From: JAJDZL01 sp965220665
GTDB lineage: Bacteria; Pseudomonadota; Gammaproteobacteria; Arenicellales; JAJDZL01
Assembly: GCA_965220665.1 (NCBI GenBank)
Contig: CBDCQQ010000005.1
Location: 2,480,001-2,544,000, forward strand
Direction of reading: 5' to 3'
Length of the DNA stretch: 64,000 nt
Of the stretch, positions 8,801 through 18,311 are shown piece by piece (position 1 is the stretch's first letter; every line of letters begins with the position of its first letter). Position numbers and translations under genes: made by a program. Below the pieces are notes generated by a model. It had not been told where the DNA came from, did no database searches, and saw only the letters and a list, made by a program, of their open reading frames with translations.

Positions 8801-9195
8801 GATGTAGAGTAATTAGGAAAAGTGTTGCAGATTCGAACTTTAGTGTCGAATGCAGTAATTGTTATTTTGTCTGCTTTGTGCGATTCTTCAAAAATCATAT
8901 GCTTTCCGAACCACAAACCTGAACCACTTGATTCAGAATCAAGCTACACAAAAAATTTTATATGTTTGTCCAATTTTGATTGGGTAATTGAGTTTGATTT
9001 CGTGTCAAATCTAGATTATTTTCGACCGAAATCGTAAATTTTGATTTAAACCTGTAAAATTCCAGCCAATGAGCTATCTCATTTTCGGTAAGGAGCCTCG
9101 ATTCAAACAATTTGTTTATACTTAAATTGCATTTGAAATAAATGTGTCCAACCTGAATGCGGTGATCTAATCTGTAAACATACGGCCATTCTGCG
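8801..9195. other. Divergent nadK/hrcA intergenic region
   Basis: A 395-bp AT-rich region from which nadK (minus) and hrcA (plus) are transcribed in opposite directions. I looked for a CIRCE operator (TTAGCACTC, nine bases, GAGTGCTAA) and for a sigma-32-like promoter and saw neither. No coding remnant was recognised. Confidence 0.5.
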
Positions 9196-10266
9196 ATGAC
9201 AAACAAAAGCAGTAACTTATCAAGTTTCAAGTTAGACGATCGGTCTGAAACTCTGTTACGACTGCTGATTGCGCGTTTCATTGAACAAGGACAGCCGGTA
9301 GGGTCTCGGACGCTCTCCCATGAGCCCAGTCTGACTTTGAGTGCAGCAACAATCAGAAATGTGATGGCGGATCTTGAAGATATGGGTCTCATTCAAGCGC
9401 CACATACTTCGGCTGGACGGGTCCCCACCGCATTGGGATATCGCCTGTTTATTGACTATCTTCTCACAGTTCAGCCGCTCAGATCCTCGAAAGAACAGGA
9501 GATCCAGTATCGGCTGAACGAAGAAACTGATGCCAAGGAACTGATGATGGCCACATCCAATCTGCTTTCGGAGGTGACACAGTTTGCAGGCATCGTATTT
9601 TTGCCAGATTCATCTGCGTCTAAATTTCGACAGATTGAGTTTGTCAGCCTTTCCAGTAATCGAATACTGGTGATTCTCGTTACGGAAGATGGGACTGTTC
9701 AGAACAGGGTGATTCAAAACAATCAGGACTACTCCTCATCCGAGCTGACCGAAGCAGCAAATTACTTTAATGAAGTGTTTCGCGGTAGACCACTAGCTAC
9801 TGTAAAGGAAATTCTTGTTCGAGATATGAAACGTGACCGCGAGGAAATTGATGCGCTAATGCAGACGGCGATTGATCTCGCAGGACAGGTTTTTGATCGA
9901 AATGATCGTTCTGATGAGGATCTGGTGCTGAGTGGCGAGGCCAACCTGCTGAATGTTCCGGATTTCGCCGCAGTCGACAAGATCAAGAAAATTTTCGATA
10001 CCTTTAGGAAACGGCAATCGCTGTTGAATCTACTTGATTTGAGCGTTCGCGCGCAAGGTGTATCCATTTTCATAGGCAGTGAATCAGGATATGACGGTTT
10101 GGATGACTGCAGTGTTGTAACTGCACCGTACGAAGTCGAAGGGCGCAGTCTTGGTGCCATCGGTGTGATCGGGCCGAAGCGGATGCCTTACGACCGTGTT
10201 ATTCCGGTTGTTGATGTAACTGCCAAAATGTTAGGTAATGCATTGACGCAGTTGAGCCACAATTAA
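9196..10266 (+). CDS. hrcA: Heat-inducible transcription repressor HrcA
   Basis: A 356-aa repressor that binds the CIRCE operator of chaperone operons and is kept active by GroE. The N-terminal winged helix is seen in SLTLSAATIRNVMADLEDMG followed by HTSAGRVPTALGYRLFIDYL, the best conserved block of the family. The C-terminal half has the usual GxE...DCSVVTAPYEVEGRSLGAIGVIGP pattern. It heads the chaperone run hrcA-grpE-dnaK-dnaJ. No CIRCE is visible in this window, so its operator may lie elsewhere, for example at groES. Confidence 0.93.
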   Translation: MTNKSSNLSSFKLDDRSETLLRLLIARFIEQGQPVGSRTLSHEPSLTLSAATIRNVMADLEDMGLIQAPHTSAGRVPTALGYRLFIDYLLTVQPLRSSKEQEIQYRLNEETDAKELMMATSNLLSEVTQFAGIVFLPDSSASKFRQIEFVSLSSNRILVILVTEDGTVQNRVIQNNQDYSSSELTEAANYFNEVFRGRPLATVKEILVRDMKRDREEIDALMQTAIDLAGQVFDRNDRSDEDLVLSGEANLLNVPDFAAVDKIKKIFDTFRKRQSLLNLLDLSVRAQGVSIFIGSESGYDGLDDCSVVTAPYEVEGRSLGAIGVIGPKRMPYDRVIPVVDVTAKMLGNALTQLSHN

Positions 10267-10365
10267 CAAAAACTCACCTTGTTCTTCTTGAATTCCTGAA
10301 TTTGAGACTTATCTTGTCTCGCAAAATGTTGCGCGATCCAAACATCAAACTCTACAGGAATTCTG

Positions 10366-11025
10366 ATGGCAAAAAAGAAAACCGAAACAGAACCAATTGA
10401 TCCTGAATCAATTGAGGTTATCGTCGACCCCGACGAAGGCCAGTCTGCTGATTCTGAGGAGGAGGCAAACTCGGCAGTTGAACAGAAAAGCAGCTTGGAA
10501 GACGTACTGCGTACAGAGATCGAACATCTCAATAAAGAACTGACTGAGGCAGTAGAGTCACACTTGCGGGCGGTAGCAGAAATACAAAATGTTCGCAAGC
10601 GACATCAAGTAGAACTCGATAAAGCTCGCAAATATGCCATTGACAATTTTGCGAAATCGCTGTTGGAAGTAATGGAAAGCCTCGATCAGGCTTGCGAAAT
10701 TGATGATGATAGCGATATTGGTGCGATGCGCGAAGGCGTTGAGTTAACTCGCAAACAATTATTGAGCGTCTTTGAGAAAGCATCAATCCGCAAGATTGTT
10801 CCCAATCGCGGAGATTCCTTCGATGTCAATGAACAGCAGGCGATGACACTGGTTCCAACAGAAGAATTTCCACCCAACCATGTGGTGGAGGTGTTTCGCC
10901 CGGGTTATATGATTCATGATCGCCTGCTACGTCCGGCGATGGTTATCGTTTCGGCTGAGTTGCCTGAACCAGATGAGGCGCAAAAAACTGAGCCAACTGA
11001 CAGCGAAGCATCGGAAAATGCTTGA
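10366..11025 (+). CDS. grpE: Nucleotide exchange factor GrpE
   Basis: A 219-aa co-chaperone that releases ADP from DnaK. An acidic N-terminal tail of about 50 residues is followed by a long coiled coil (LRTEIEHLNKELTEAVE...) and a C-terminal beta domain with GDSFDVNEQQAMTLVPTEE and GYMIHDRLLRPAMVIVS, both family hallmarks. It lies between hrcA and dnaK in the classical order. Confidence 0.95.
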   Translation: MAKKKTETEPIDPESIEVIVDPDEGQSADSEEEANSAVEQKSSLEDVLRTEIEHLNKELTEAVESHLRAVAEIQNVRKRHQVELDKARKYAIDNFAKSLLEVMESLDQACEIDDDSDIGAMREGVELTRKQLLSVFEKASIRKIVPNRGDSFDVNEQQAMTLVPTEEFPPNHVVEVFRPGYMIHDRLLRPAMVIVSAELPEPDEAQKTEPTDSEASENA

Positions 11026-11107
11026 CTTTCAGTTGTCAAACCTTATCTATCCTTACATAACTATTTTTAAAACTATTTGTTTTTGCATTTAAATTGGGGT
11101 GCGAAAT

Positions 11108-13036
11108 ATGAGCAAGATTATTGGTATTGACTTGGGAACCACCAACTCGTGTGTGGCGGTTTTTGAGGGAGGTGATGTCGCGAAGATCATCGAAAACCAG
11201 GAAGGTGATCGCACGACGCCGTCCATTGTGGCTTATACCAGTGATGAAGTGTTGGTCGGACAGTCTGCCAAACGTCAGGCTGTAACCAATCCGCATAACA
11301 CCCTTTTTGCTGTCAAGCGTCTGATAGGTCGTAAATTCAGTGAAAAAGTCGTGCAGCAGGATTTGGACCTGATGCCCTACAAAATCATCAAGGCGGCCAA
11401 TGGCGATGCCTGGGTGAAAGTTGGTGACAAGGAGTTGGCTCCACCTGAAGTTGCTGCTCGAATTCTTATGAAACTTAAACAGGCCGCTGAAGACTATCTT
11501 GGTGGGTCGGTAACGGGGGCAGTCATTACTGTGCCGGCTTATTTCAACGATTCGCAGCGGCAGGCAACCAAGGATGCCGGAAAAATTGCCGGTCTCGATG
11601 TCAAACGCATCATTAACGAACCGACAGCAGCCGCGCTGGCATACGGACTCGATAAACAGCAGGGCGACCGAAAGATTGCAGTCTATGACCTTGGTGGTGG
11701 TACCTTTGACATTTCCATCATTGAGATTGCCGAGGTGGATGGTGAGCACCAGTTCGAAGTGCTGTCGACAAATGGCGATACTTTCTTGGGTGGAGAGGAC
11801 TTTGACAGACGGTTGATTGACTATCTGGCAGATGAATTCAAGAAGGACCAGGGTATGGACCTTCGCGGTGATCCACTCGCTATGCAGCGACTTAAGGAAG
11901 CCGCAGAGAAAGCAAAAATCGAACTGTCTTCAAGCTCTCAGACTGAAGTGAATCTGCCTTACATCACAGCCGACAGCAGTGGTCCCAAGCATTTGAATTA
12001 CAAGGTGACACGTGCCAAATTGGAATCGCTTGTCGACGAGTTGATCGCGCGAACGGAAAACCCGTGTAAGACCGCACTTAAGGATGCCGGATTTTCGGCA
12101 GCCGAAATTGATGATGTCATATTGGTTGGCGGACAGACTCGCATGCCAAAGGTTCAGCAGACGGTTGCCAGAATCTTCGGTCAGGAAGCCCGCAAAGATG
12201 TGAATCCAGACGAGGCGGTTGCTGCAGGTGCGGCGATCCAAGGCGGAGTACTCGGCGGTGATGTCAGAGACGTGCTGCTACTTGACGTTACGCCTCTGTC
12301 GCTCGGAATTGAAACTCTTGGTGGTGTGATGACCAAATTGATCAAGAAAAACACGACGATACCAACCAAGGAGTCACAGACGTTTTCGACCGCAGAAGAC
12401 AATCAAAATGCAGTTACAGTTCATGTCCTGCAAGGCGAGCGTGATATGGCACAGTTCAATAAGTCTCTTGGCAAATTTGACTTAACGGAAATTCCAGCTG
12501 CTCCACGCGGGGTGCCACAGATCGAAGTAACATTCGACATTGATGCCAATGGAATTATGCACGTCTCTGCAAAAGACAAGGCAACTGGTAAGGAAAATCG
12601 AATTGAGATCAAGTCGAGTTCAGGATTGGATGAGGCAGAGATTGATCGCATGGTTCGAGAAGCCGAAGAGCATGCAGATGAAGATCGTGAAATGCGGGAA
12701 AAAGTTGATGCCAGAAACGCTGCGGAAAGCCTCATTCATTCGGTTCGTACGACTCTGAAAGATTTGGGCGATCAGGCGGAAGAATCAGACAAAACCGCGA
12801 TTGAATCTGCAATTAAAGAACTTGAGTCTGCTCTTGAATCTGATGCTGAGGCTGATGAGATCAAAGCGAAAACTGAGGCATTGGCCGAAGCCAGCCACGG
12901 TCTTGCGATGAAAGCATACAATCAGTCGCAGTCTGGTCCGCAGGAACCGACTTCAGCTCCAGATTCCGGTGTGGAAGATGCTGATGTTGTCGATGCCGAT
13001 TTTGAGGAAGTAAAAGACGATCACGACAATCGATAA
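11108..13036 (+). CDS. dnaK: Chaperone DnaK (Hsp70)
   Basis: A 642-aa Hsp70 chaperone. The ATPase phosphate loops are IGIDLGTTNSC at the start and VYDLGGGTFDISI near residue 195. The substrate-binding domain follows and the protein ends with the acidic DADVVDADFEEV tail. A GTG at 11099 is in frame. ATG 11108 is chosen because GGGGT lies about 7 nt upstream and the protein then starts MSKIIGIDLG like its relatives. Confidence 0.97.
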   Translation: MSKIIGIDLGTTNSCVAVFEGGDVAKIIENQEGDRTTPSIVAYTSDEVLVGQSAKRQAVTNPHNTLFAVKRLIGRKFSEKVVQQDLDLMPYKIIKAANGDAWVKVGDKELAPPEVAARILMKLKQAAEDYLGGSVTGAVITVPAYFNDSQRQATKDAGKIAGLDVKRIINEPTAAALAYGLDKQQGDRKIAVYDLGGGTFDISIIEIAEVDGEHQFEVLSTNGDTFLGGEDFDRRLIDYLADEFKKDQGMDLRGDPLAMQRLKEAAEKAKIELSSSSQTEVNLPYITADSSGPKHLNYKVTRAKLESLVDELIARTENPCKTALKDAGFSAAEIDDVILVGGQTRMPKVQQTVARIFGQEARKDVNPDEAVAAGAAIQGGVLGGDVRDVLLLDVTPLSLGIETLGGVMTKLIKKNTTIPTKESQTFSTAEDNQNAVTVHVLQGERDMAQFNKSLGKFDLTEIPAAPRGVPQIEVTFDIDANGIMHVSAKDKATGKENRIEIKSSSGLDEAEIDRMVREAEEHADEDREMREKVDARNAAESLIHSVRTTLKDLGDQAEESDKTAIESAIKELESALESDAEADEIKAKTEALAEASHGLAMKAYNQSQSGPQEPTSAPDSGVEDADVVDADFEEVKDDHDNR

Positions 13037-13075
13037 ACTATTCGGTAGTTTATCAACTCAGCGCTAAGGATATCC

Positions 13076-14203
13076 ATGGCCAAACGCGACTACTACCAGG
13101 TTTTAGGTGTTCAGAAGGACTCTTCTGAAGCGGACATTAAACGCGCCTATCGTCGTTTGGCTATGAAATTTCATCCGGACCGCAACCAGGAAAATCTTGA
13201 AGAAGCTGAAACGAAATTCAAAGAAGCAAAAGAAGCCTATGAAGTTTTGATGGACTCGGATGCCCGATCTCGTTATGATCGTTTTGGGCACGACGGTCTT
13301 GAAGGCTTTGCAAGCAGCGGATTCTCAGGAGGGGCTGGTTTTGGCGATATCTTCGGCGATATTTTCAGTGACATATTTGGAGCTGGACGTCAAAGCAGCC
13401 GCCAAGCGCAGGGGGCAAACCTCAAGTACACGCTGGAAATCGATCTGGAAGAAGCAGCGCATGGCACAGAGACTGAGATTGATGTTCCAACGCTGGTACC
13501 CTGTGATTCTTGTGATGGTTCCGGGGCTCGTAGAGGCACAGAGCCGCGCACTTGCGGTACTTGTGGCGGTCATGGACAGGTGCGAATTCAGCAGATGGGA
13601 TTTTCGCTGCAGCAAACCTGTCCAAAATGTCATGGGCAGGGCACCATCATCACCGACCCTTGTCACAGTTGTGATGGACAAGGTCGGGTTCACAAGAGGA
13701 CTCGGCTTGCGGTACAAATACCCGCTGGCATTGATTCAGGAAACCAGATTCGCATTCCAGGCAAAGGGGAGGCGGGTCGAGCTGGTACTGCGCCAGGTGA
13801 TCTGTTTGTTCAGATTCACATTCGCCCGCATTCGATTTTTGAGCGCGAAGGCAACAACATCTACTGTGAAGTTCCTATCAGCATATGTACCGCCGCAATT
13901 GGTGGTAACGTTGAAGTCCCGACTCTGGAAGGTCGAGCCAACCTGAAGATTCGCCCGGAAACGCAATCTGGCAAGATTATGCGATTGCGTGGAAAGGGCA
14001 TTCAAAATGTCCGGTCGTCTAGCGATGTCGGAGACCTGTATTGCAAACTCATTGTCGAGACTCCAGTAAACTTAACAGGTAAACAAAAAGCGCTGTTGAA
14101 AGAGTTCGATGATCTTGTCCAGCAGGGAGCCGCCCGGCATTCTCCCAATCAAAACAACTGGGCTCAGCGAATCAGGTCCTTCTGGGATCGACTTGCCGCA
14201 TAA
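13076..14203 (+). CDS. dnaJ: Chaperone DnaJ (Hsp40)
   Basis: A 375-aa type I J-protein. The J domain carries the HPD triad in MKFHPDRNQ. A Gly/Phe-rich linker (SGGAGFGDIFGDIF) precedes four zinc-binding CxxCxGxG units: CDSCDGSG, CGTCGGHG, CPKCHGQG and CHSCDGQG. It stimulates the ATPase of DnaK, encoded 39 bp upstream. Confidence 0.97.
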   Translation: MAKRDYYQVLGVQKDSSEADIKRAYRRLAMKFHPDRNQENLEEAETKFKEAKEAYEVLMDSDARSRYDRFGHDGLEGFASSGFSGGAGFGDIFGDIFSDIFGAGRQSSRQAQGANLKYTLEIDLEEAAHGTETEIDVPTLVPCDSCDGSGARRGTEPRTCGTCGGHGQVRIQQMGFSLQQTCPKCHGQGTIITDPCHSCDGQGRVHKRTRLAVQIPAGIDSGNQIRIPGKGEAGRAGTAPGDLFVQIHIRPHSIFEREGNNIYCEVPISICTAAIGGNVEVPTLEGRANLKIRPETQSGKIMRLRGKGIQNVRSSSDVGDLYCKLIVETPVNLTGKQKALLKEFDDLVQQGAARHSPNQNNWAQRIRSFWDRLAA

Positions 14204-14263
14204 GGCTGCGCAACTCGACTTGACTGCGCTTAGCCGGTCCACTTAGTGCCAATCGGCGCGGCC

Positions 14264-16168
14264 ATGTCGGATAGTCTGAAAGTGTTGGGACCGCAAGGTC
14301 CATTCGCCAGACACCTTGACTGGTTTACAGTTCGCGACTGCCAGGGGCAAATGGCCGAAGTGGTCGAATCTGCGATTCTCACGAGTCAAGTGGCTCTGGT
14401 GGAATCAGGAACCGGAACCGGTAAAACCTTTGCCTATCTGGTTCCACCTCTGCTGAACGGAAAGAAGACCCTCGTATCCACTCGTACTAAACACCTGCAG
14501 GAACAGCTGTTCCAAAAAGACATTCCGGTGGTGTGTGAGGTTCTTAACCTGAATCCCACCATAAGAATCCTAAAGGGCCGGTCAAATTACCTGTGTCTGC
14601 TCAAATACGAGCATGCACAAAAAAATCCTGATCTACTGGGGTTTAGCCGAAAATTCAGAGCTGTGTACAACTGGGTAGTGGAGCGCGATGATGGTGACAT
14701 TTCAGAATATGAGTTACATGCTGATGAACGACGGCAGATGACTACAACCGCTCGAACGTGTGTTGGTTCAAACTGCAAGCATTGGAATCCCTGTTATGCC
14801 AATCGCGCACGAAACGCAGCACGACAGGCTGATGTACTGGTGGTGAATCATAATCTTTTGAGTTTGGAGATGACACACGGTGAAGCCGAGGGCGAGCGGT
14901 CAGATGCCTATGGCTTCGAAGTGGTCGTTGTTGACGAGGCTCACCGGTTTCCGGATATTGCATGCGAATCACTTAGCTTGACAGTTTCAAAGCAACGTCT
15001 CGATGAATTTTGTGAAAATTTGGAATATGCAGAAAAGACCGCTGATCTGGATTTCGATGTCGCACATTCAATCACAAAGTCAGTATCCGGAGCAACTGAT
15101 CAGTTAGATCAGAAGATGGGTGTCGAATTGGCGCAGTGGTCACTGGATCAGTTTCAGAATAGACAGGATCTTGTCGCTGGGTATTGGAACATCGTCAGTG
15201 CTTTGGATCAGGCTGTTCAAATTCTTGAACCCTACACTGATTCATCTCCGGAAATCGAAAAATGTCGCGATCTCGCTTTGGGAATCTCTGAAGATGCAAA
15301 AACAATTCTGGAGCGGGATAATGTTGAAGTCGCCAGCTGGGTAGAAAAATCCAGGCACGGATTTTCATTCCACCGGTTGCCCTTGGAACCTCGCAGTGCA
15401 TTTGGTCCGGCAATCTCAAATTTTGATGGCAGCTGGATTTTTACTTCAGCATCGATGGCAGTTGGGGACGACTTTTCACATTTTGATCATAGTATGGGGC
15501 TCAGTGAATCCATTCACCAGCGCTGGGACAGTCCATTTGATTTCGAAAATCAGGCACTCGTCTACTTTCCACCTAATATGCCTCTACCGAATTATGCAAG
15601 TCGTGAAGAATTCGATAGACGGGTTGTTGAAGTTGTTGAACAGTTGGTGCCTATATCAAAGGGTAGGATGCTTGTACTATTTACCACAATTGCATCAATG
15701 AAAGCCGCGAAGGAATATCTTGCAGAACGCATTGGCTACAAATTACTCTGTCAATATGACCGACCCAATACCCGCCTGTTGGAGGAGTTCAAACGGGATG
15801 GCAACGCGGTATTGTTGGGCACCATGGGATTCTGGGAGGGGATTGACATAAAAGGAGACGAATTGTCCTGCGTGATAATTGACAAATTACCGTTCGCTCC
15901 ATTTGACAATCCAAAGGCAAACGCCAGGCGTAACCTGATGGAGGAAAGCGGCAGGAATTTTTTCAATGACTGGCAGGTGCCAAGTGCGGTGTTGACACTG
16001 AAGCAAGGTTCGGGTCGATTGATTCGGGATGTTTCAGATCGTGGAGTACTTGTACTGTGCGATCCACGCATTAATCAGAAATCATACGGTAAGGCATTTT
16101 TGGACAGCCTGCCTCCAATGCCTCGATCTGACTCACTGGCAAGAGTTGAACAATTTTTTTCGGCATGA
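14264..16168 (+). CDS. yoaA: DinG/YoaA-type ATP-dependent DNA helicase
   Basis: An XPD-like superfamily 2 helicase of about 634 aa. Walker A ESGTGTGKTFAYL is near residue 45 and the DEAH box is VVVDEAHRF. Motif VI is seen in KQGSGRLIRDVSDRG. Cysteines in CVGSNCKHWNPC, with an earlier one in NYLCL, form the probable 4Fe-4S cluster. The frame begins at GTG 14246; ATG 14264 is preferred. It overlaps tsaB by 4 bp. YoaA and DinG are hard to tell apart by eye; the length fits YoaA. Confidence 0.82.
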   Translation: MSDSLKVLGPQGPFARHLDWFTVRDCQGQMAEVVESAILTSQVALVESGTGTGKTFAYLVPPLLNGKKTLVSTRTKHLQEQLFQKDIPVVCEVLNLNPTIRILKGRSNYLCLLKYEHAQKNPDLLGFSRKFRAVYNWVVERDDGDISEYELHADERRQMTTTARTCVGSNCKHWNPCYANRARNAARQADVLVVNHNLLSLEMTHGEAEGERSDAYGFEVVVVDEAHRFPDIACESLSLTVSKQRLDEFCENLEYAEKTADLDFDVAHSITKSVSGATDQLDQKMGVELAQWSLDQFQNRQDLVAGYWNIVSALDQAVQILEPYTDSSPEIEKCRDLALGISEDAKTILERDNVEVASWVEKSRHGFSFHRLPLEPRSAFGPAISNFDGSWIFTSASMAVGDDFSHFDHSMGLSESIHQRWDSPFDFENQALVYFPPNMPLPNYASREEFDRRVVEVVEQLVPISKGRMLVLFTTIASMKAAKEYLAERIGYKLLCQYDRPNTRLLEEFKRDGNAVLLGTMGFWEGIDIKGDELSCVIIDKLPFAPFDNPKANARRNLMEESGRNFFNDWQVPSAVLTLKQGSGRLIRDVSDRGVLVLCDPRINQKSYGKAFLDSLPPMPRSDSLARVEQFFSA

Positions 16169-16815
16169 AAATTCTTGCCATCAACACATCTGATGATTTG
16201 CTTTCTGTTGCTCTGAAGCTGAATGATGAGATACTGAGTAAACAGCTGCGGGCTGAGCGAAATCACAATCAATCGGTTTTAATCTTGATTGACCAGATTT
16301 TCGCTAATGCTGGGGTAAATCTCAAAGACATTGATGCGGTAGCGTTTGGTGTCGGTCCAGGTTCGTTCACCGGACTTAGAATTGCTGCTGGGGTCGCGCA
16401 AGGTATGGCATTTGGCATCGACGTGCCAGTTGTACCAGTTTCCTGTATGGCTGCAATCGCCCAAAAGCAAACGTGCAACAAAGTTATTGTTGCAATTGAT
16501 GCCAAGCGTTCAAATCTCTATTGGGGCAAATATGTTCGTAATGCCAATGGTTTGATGGAATTGTCTGGGGAGGAGCGATTGTCTTCGGTGATGGATCTTG
16601 ACGTTTCGGGCGAGGGCTGGTGCGGTGCCGGCAATGGTTGGGATATGCATGCTGAAAAACTAGTCCAGATGCGTCAGCAGCAGTTGGAGTGGGTCAGAAA
16701 TCAAACGCCTCACGCCTCAGAGATAGCTTTGCTGGGTGAAGGGGGTATAAATCAAGGGGGCGGACAGGATGCCTGTCTAGCAGTCCCGAATTATCATTCC
16801 CCTTACTTCATGTAG
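16165..16815 (+). CDS. tsaB: tRNA threonylcarbamoyladenosine biosynthesis protein TsaB
   Basis: A 216-aa ASKHA-fold protein that partners TsaD in making t6A in tRNAs reading ANN codons. The family block AVGFGVGPGSFTGLRIA is seen here as AFGVGPGSFTGLRIAAGVAQ, with an early LAINTSDDLLSVAL. Its start overlaps the helicase stop by 4 bp, and it is followed convergently by the CorC-like gene. Confidence 0.9.
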   Translation: MKILAINTSDDLLSVALKLNDEILSKQLRAERNHNQSVLILIDQIFANAGVNLKDIDAVAFGVGPGSFTGLRIAAGVAQGMAFGIDVPVVPVSCMAAIAQKQTCNKVIVAIDAKRSNLYWGKYVRNANGLMELSGEERLSSVMDLDVSGEGWCGAGNGWDMHAEKLVQMRQQQLEWVRNQTPHASEIALLGEGGINQGGGQDACLAVPNYHSPYFM

Positions 16816-16908
16816 AGTGATTTCAAACTGAAAATGACGGCTGAAATTTAATTTCAAAAATCGTCAAAGTGATTTCCCAGAACTAGACCTATTGGTTCTG
16901 AAGCTGCC

Positions 16909-18207
16909 TTAAGCATGAATTGGAGATGTTGAATCATCCGAATCGATTTCATCGTTATCGACCGGGAAAACTCGTGCCACATCGACTGCAGTACCTCGGA
17001 CGCGGACTGTCTCAACCTTGTGACCGTTCATTTCAAACAACATCCCAGGCTTCGGAATGTCTTCATACTGTTCGATAATCAAACCGTTCAAGGTATGCGG
17101 GCCTTCGGTTGGCAGATTCCACTTCATCAGGCGATTGAGATCTCTAACGCTCATATTAGCACTGACCAGATAACTGCCCAGTTCTTCCGGTACGATGCCA
17201 GGTATCTTGTCTTGAATGGGACCGCCAATTACAACCGCAAATTGAGCAAGCAACTCGTGTAGGGTAAATATCCCCATCACTTCACCGTATTCATCAATAA
17301 CAATTCCCATATTGCGATTTGCGTTTTGCATTCGATGAATCTGTTCAACCAGTCTCGCATCTTCGGGGAGATAAATTGGCTCTTTCAGGGATTCCAGAAT
17401 CTTATCTTTTGTGATATTTTCAACAGCAATATTTTGCAGCAATTCGCGGATATCAAGTTCGCCTTTGATAAATTCGAATGACTTGTCATACACTGGCACT
17501 CGTGAATACGGTTCATTGCGGATCTGTTCAATGATGTCGCTGATTTCATCATCCAAATCAATGGCATGAATTTCGGAGCGCGGTACCATGGCACTCTGAA
17601 CCGTCTGCGAGCCGAGCTCTAGAATGTTGAGTAGCAATTCGAGGTGGTCCTGCTCAAAATGCTGCTCAGACGCTTTCACTGCATGTTTCAGTTCGTCAGT
17701 ATCCAGCGATTGCGAGCTTACATCCTTATTGAATGCCGGGACCTTTCTGATCAGAGTAACGACTGAACTCATCAGCCAGACAACTGGGTACAAGACTCTT
17801 TGCAGCAGATTCAGTAAAAAGGCCGCAAAAAATGCCATGCGTTCAGGATAAATCGCTGCCAGTGTTTTGGGCGGTATCTCGGCTAATACAAGGATGACAA
17901 TCGTGATTAGTGCTGTAGCGACTGCAACTCCCGATTCACCATAGAACTTCCATGCCAGCATGGTGGTAATCGCTACTGCAGCATTATTTACCAGATTATT
18001 GCCAAGTAAAATGGTTCCAAGTAACCGGTCTGGTTCCTGAATCATCTTCTGGAGCATGATGGCTCTGCGATTTTTCTTACTCGCCTGGTCGGCAAGACGA
18101 TATCGGTTCAGAGCCATAGTGGCTGTCTCGGATGCAGAGAAAAATGCTGACAGGCAGATCAGCACTGCAAGCGAGGCAAATAGTATGCCAACTGGAATGT
18201 CGTCCAA
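16909..18207 (-). CDS. CorC/HlyC-type membrane protein (CNNM domain plus CBS pair)
   Basis: A 432-aa member of the CNNM/CorC family linked to magnesium or cobalt export. The N-terminal DUF21/CNNM domain has about four membrane segments, with AFFSASETATMALNRYRL and TILLGNNLVNNAAVAI. A CBS-domain pair follows (AMVPRSEIHAIDLDDE, NMGIVIDEYGEVMGIFT), then a small C-terminal CorC/HlyC domain. The divergent ffh gene starts 105 bp away. The transported ion is not settled. Confidence 0.85.
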   Translation of the reverse strand: MDDIPVGILFASLAVLICLSAFFSASETATMALNRYRLADQASKKNRRAIMLQKMIQEPDRLLGTILLGNNLVNNAAVAITTMLAWKFYGESGVAVATALITIVILVLAEIPPKTLAAIYPERMAFFAAFLLNLLQRVLYPVVWLMSSVVTLIRKVPAFNKDVSSQSLDTDELKHAVKASEQHFEQDHLELLLNILELGSQTVQSAMVPRSEIHAIDLDDEISDIIEQIRNEPYSRVPVYDKSFEFIKGELDIRELLQNIAVENITKDKILESLKEPIYLPEDARLVEQIHRMQNANRNMGIVIDEYGEVMGIFTLHELLAQFAVVIGGPIQDKIPGIVPEELGSYLVSANMSVRDLNRLMKWNLPTEGPHTLNGLIIEQYEDIPKPGMLFEMNGHKVETVRVRGTAVDVARVFPVDNDEIDSDDSTSPIHA

Positions 18208-18246
18208 TTGAGTATTCGGTTGGTCTGTCTAGTTCTGTTAAGTGTA

Positions 18247-18276
18247 TTGGAATTTGTTCAATATTTCCAATATGAT
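18247..18276 (+). promoter_or_regulatory. Probable sigma-70 promoter of ffh
   Basis: TTGGAA (18247-18252) and TATGAT (18271-18276) are separated by 18 bp and end 36 bp before the ffh start. The -35 box TTGGAA also forms an inverted repeat with TTCCAA just before the -10 box. Confidence 0.45.
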
Positions 18277-18311
18277 TTACTGCAAATTTTAAGCGTGAAG
18301 GAATAAATCTT

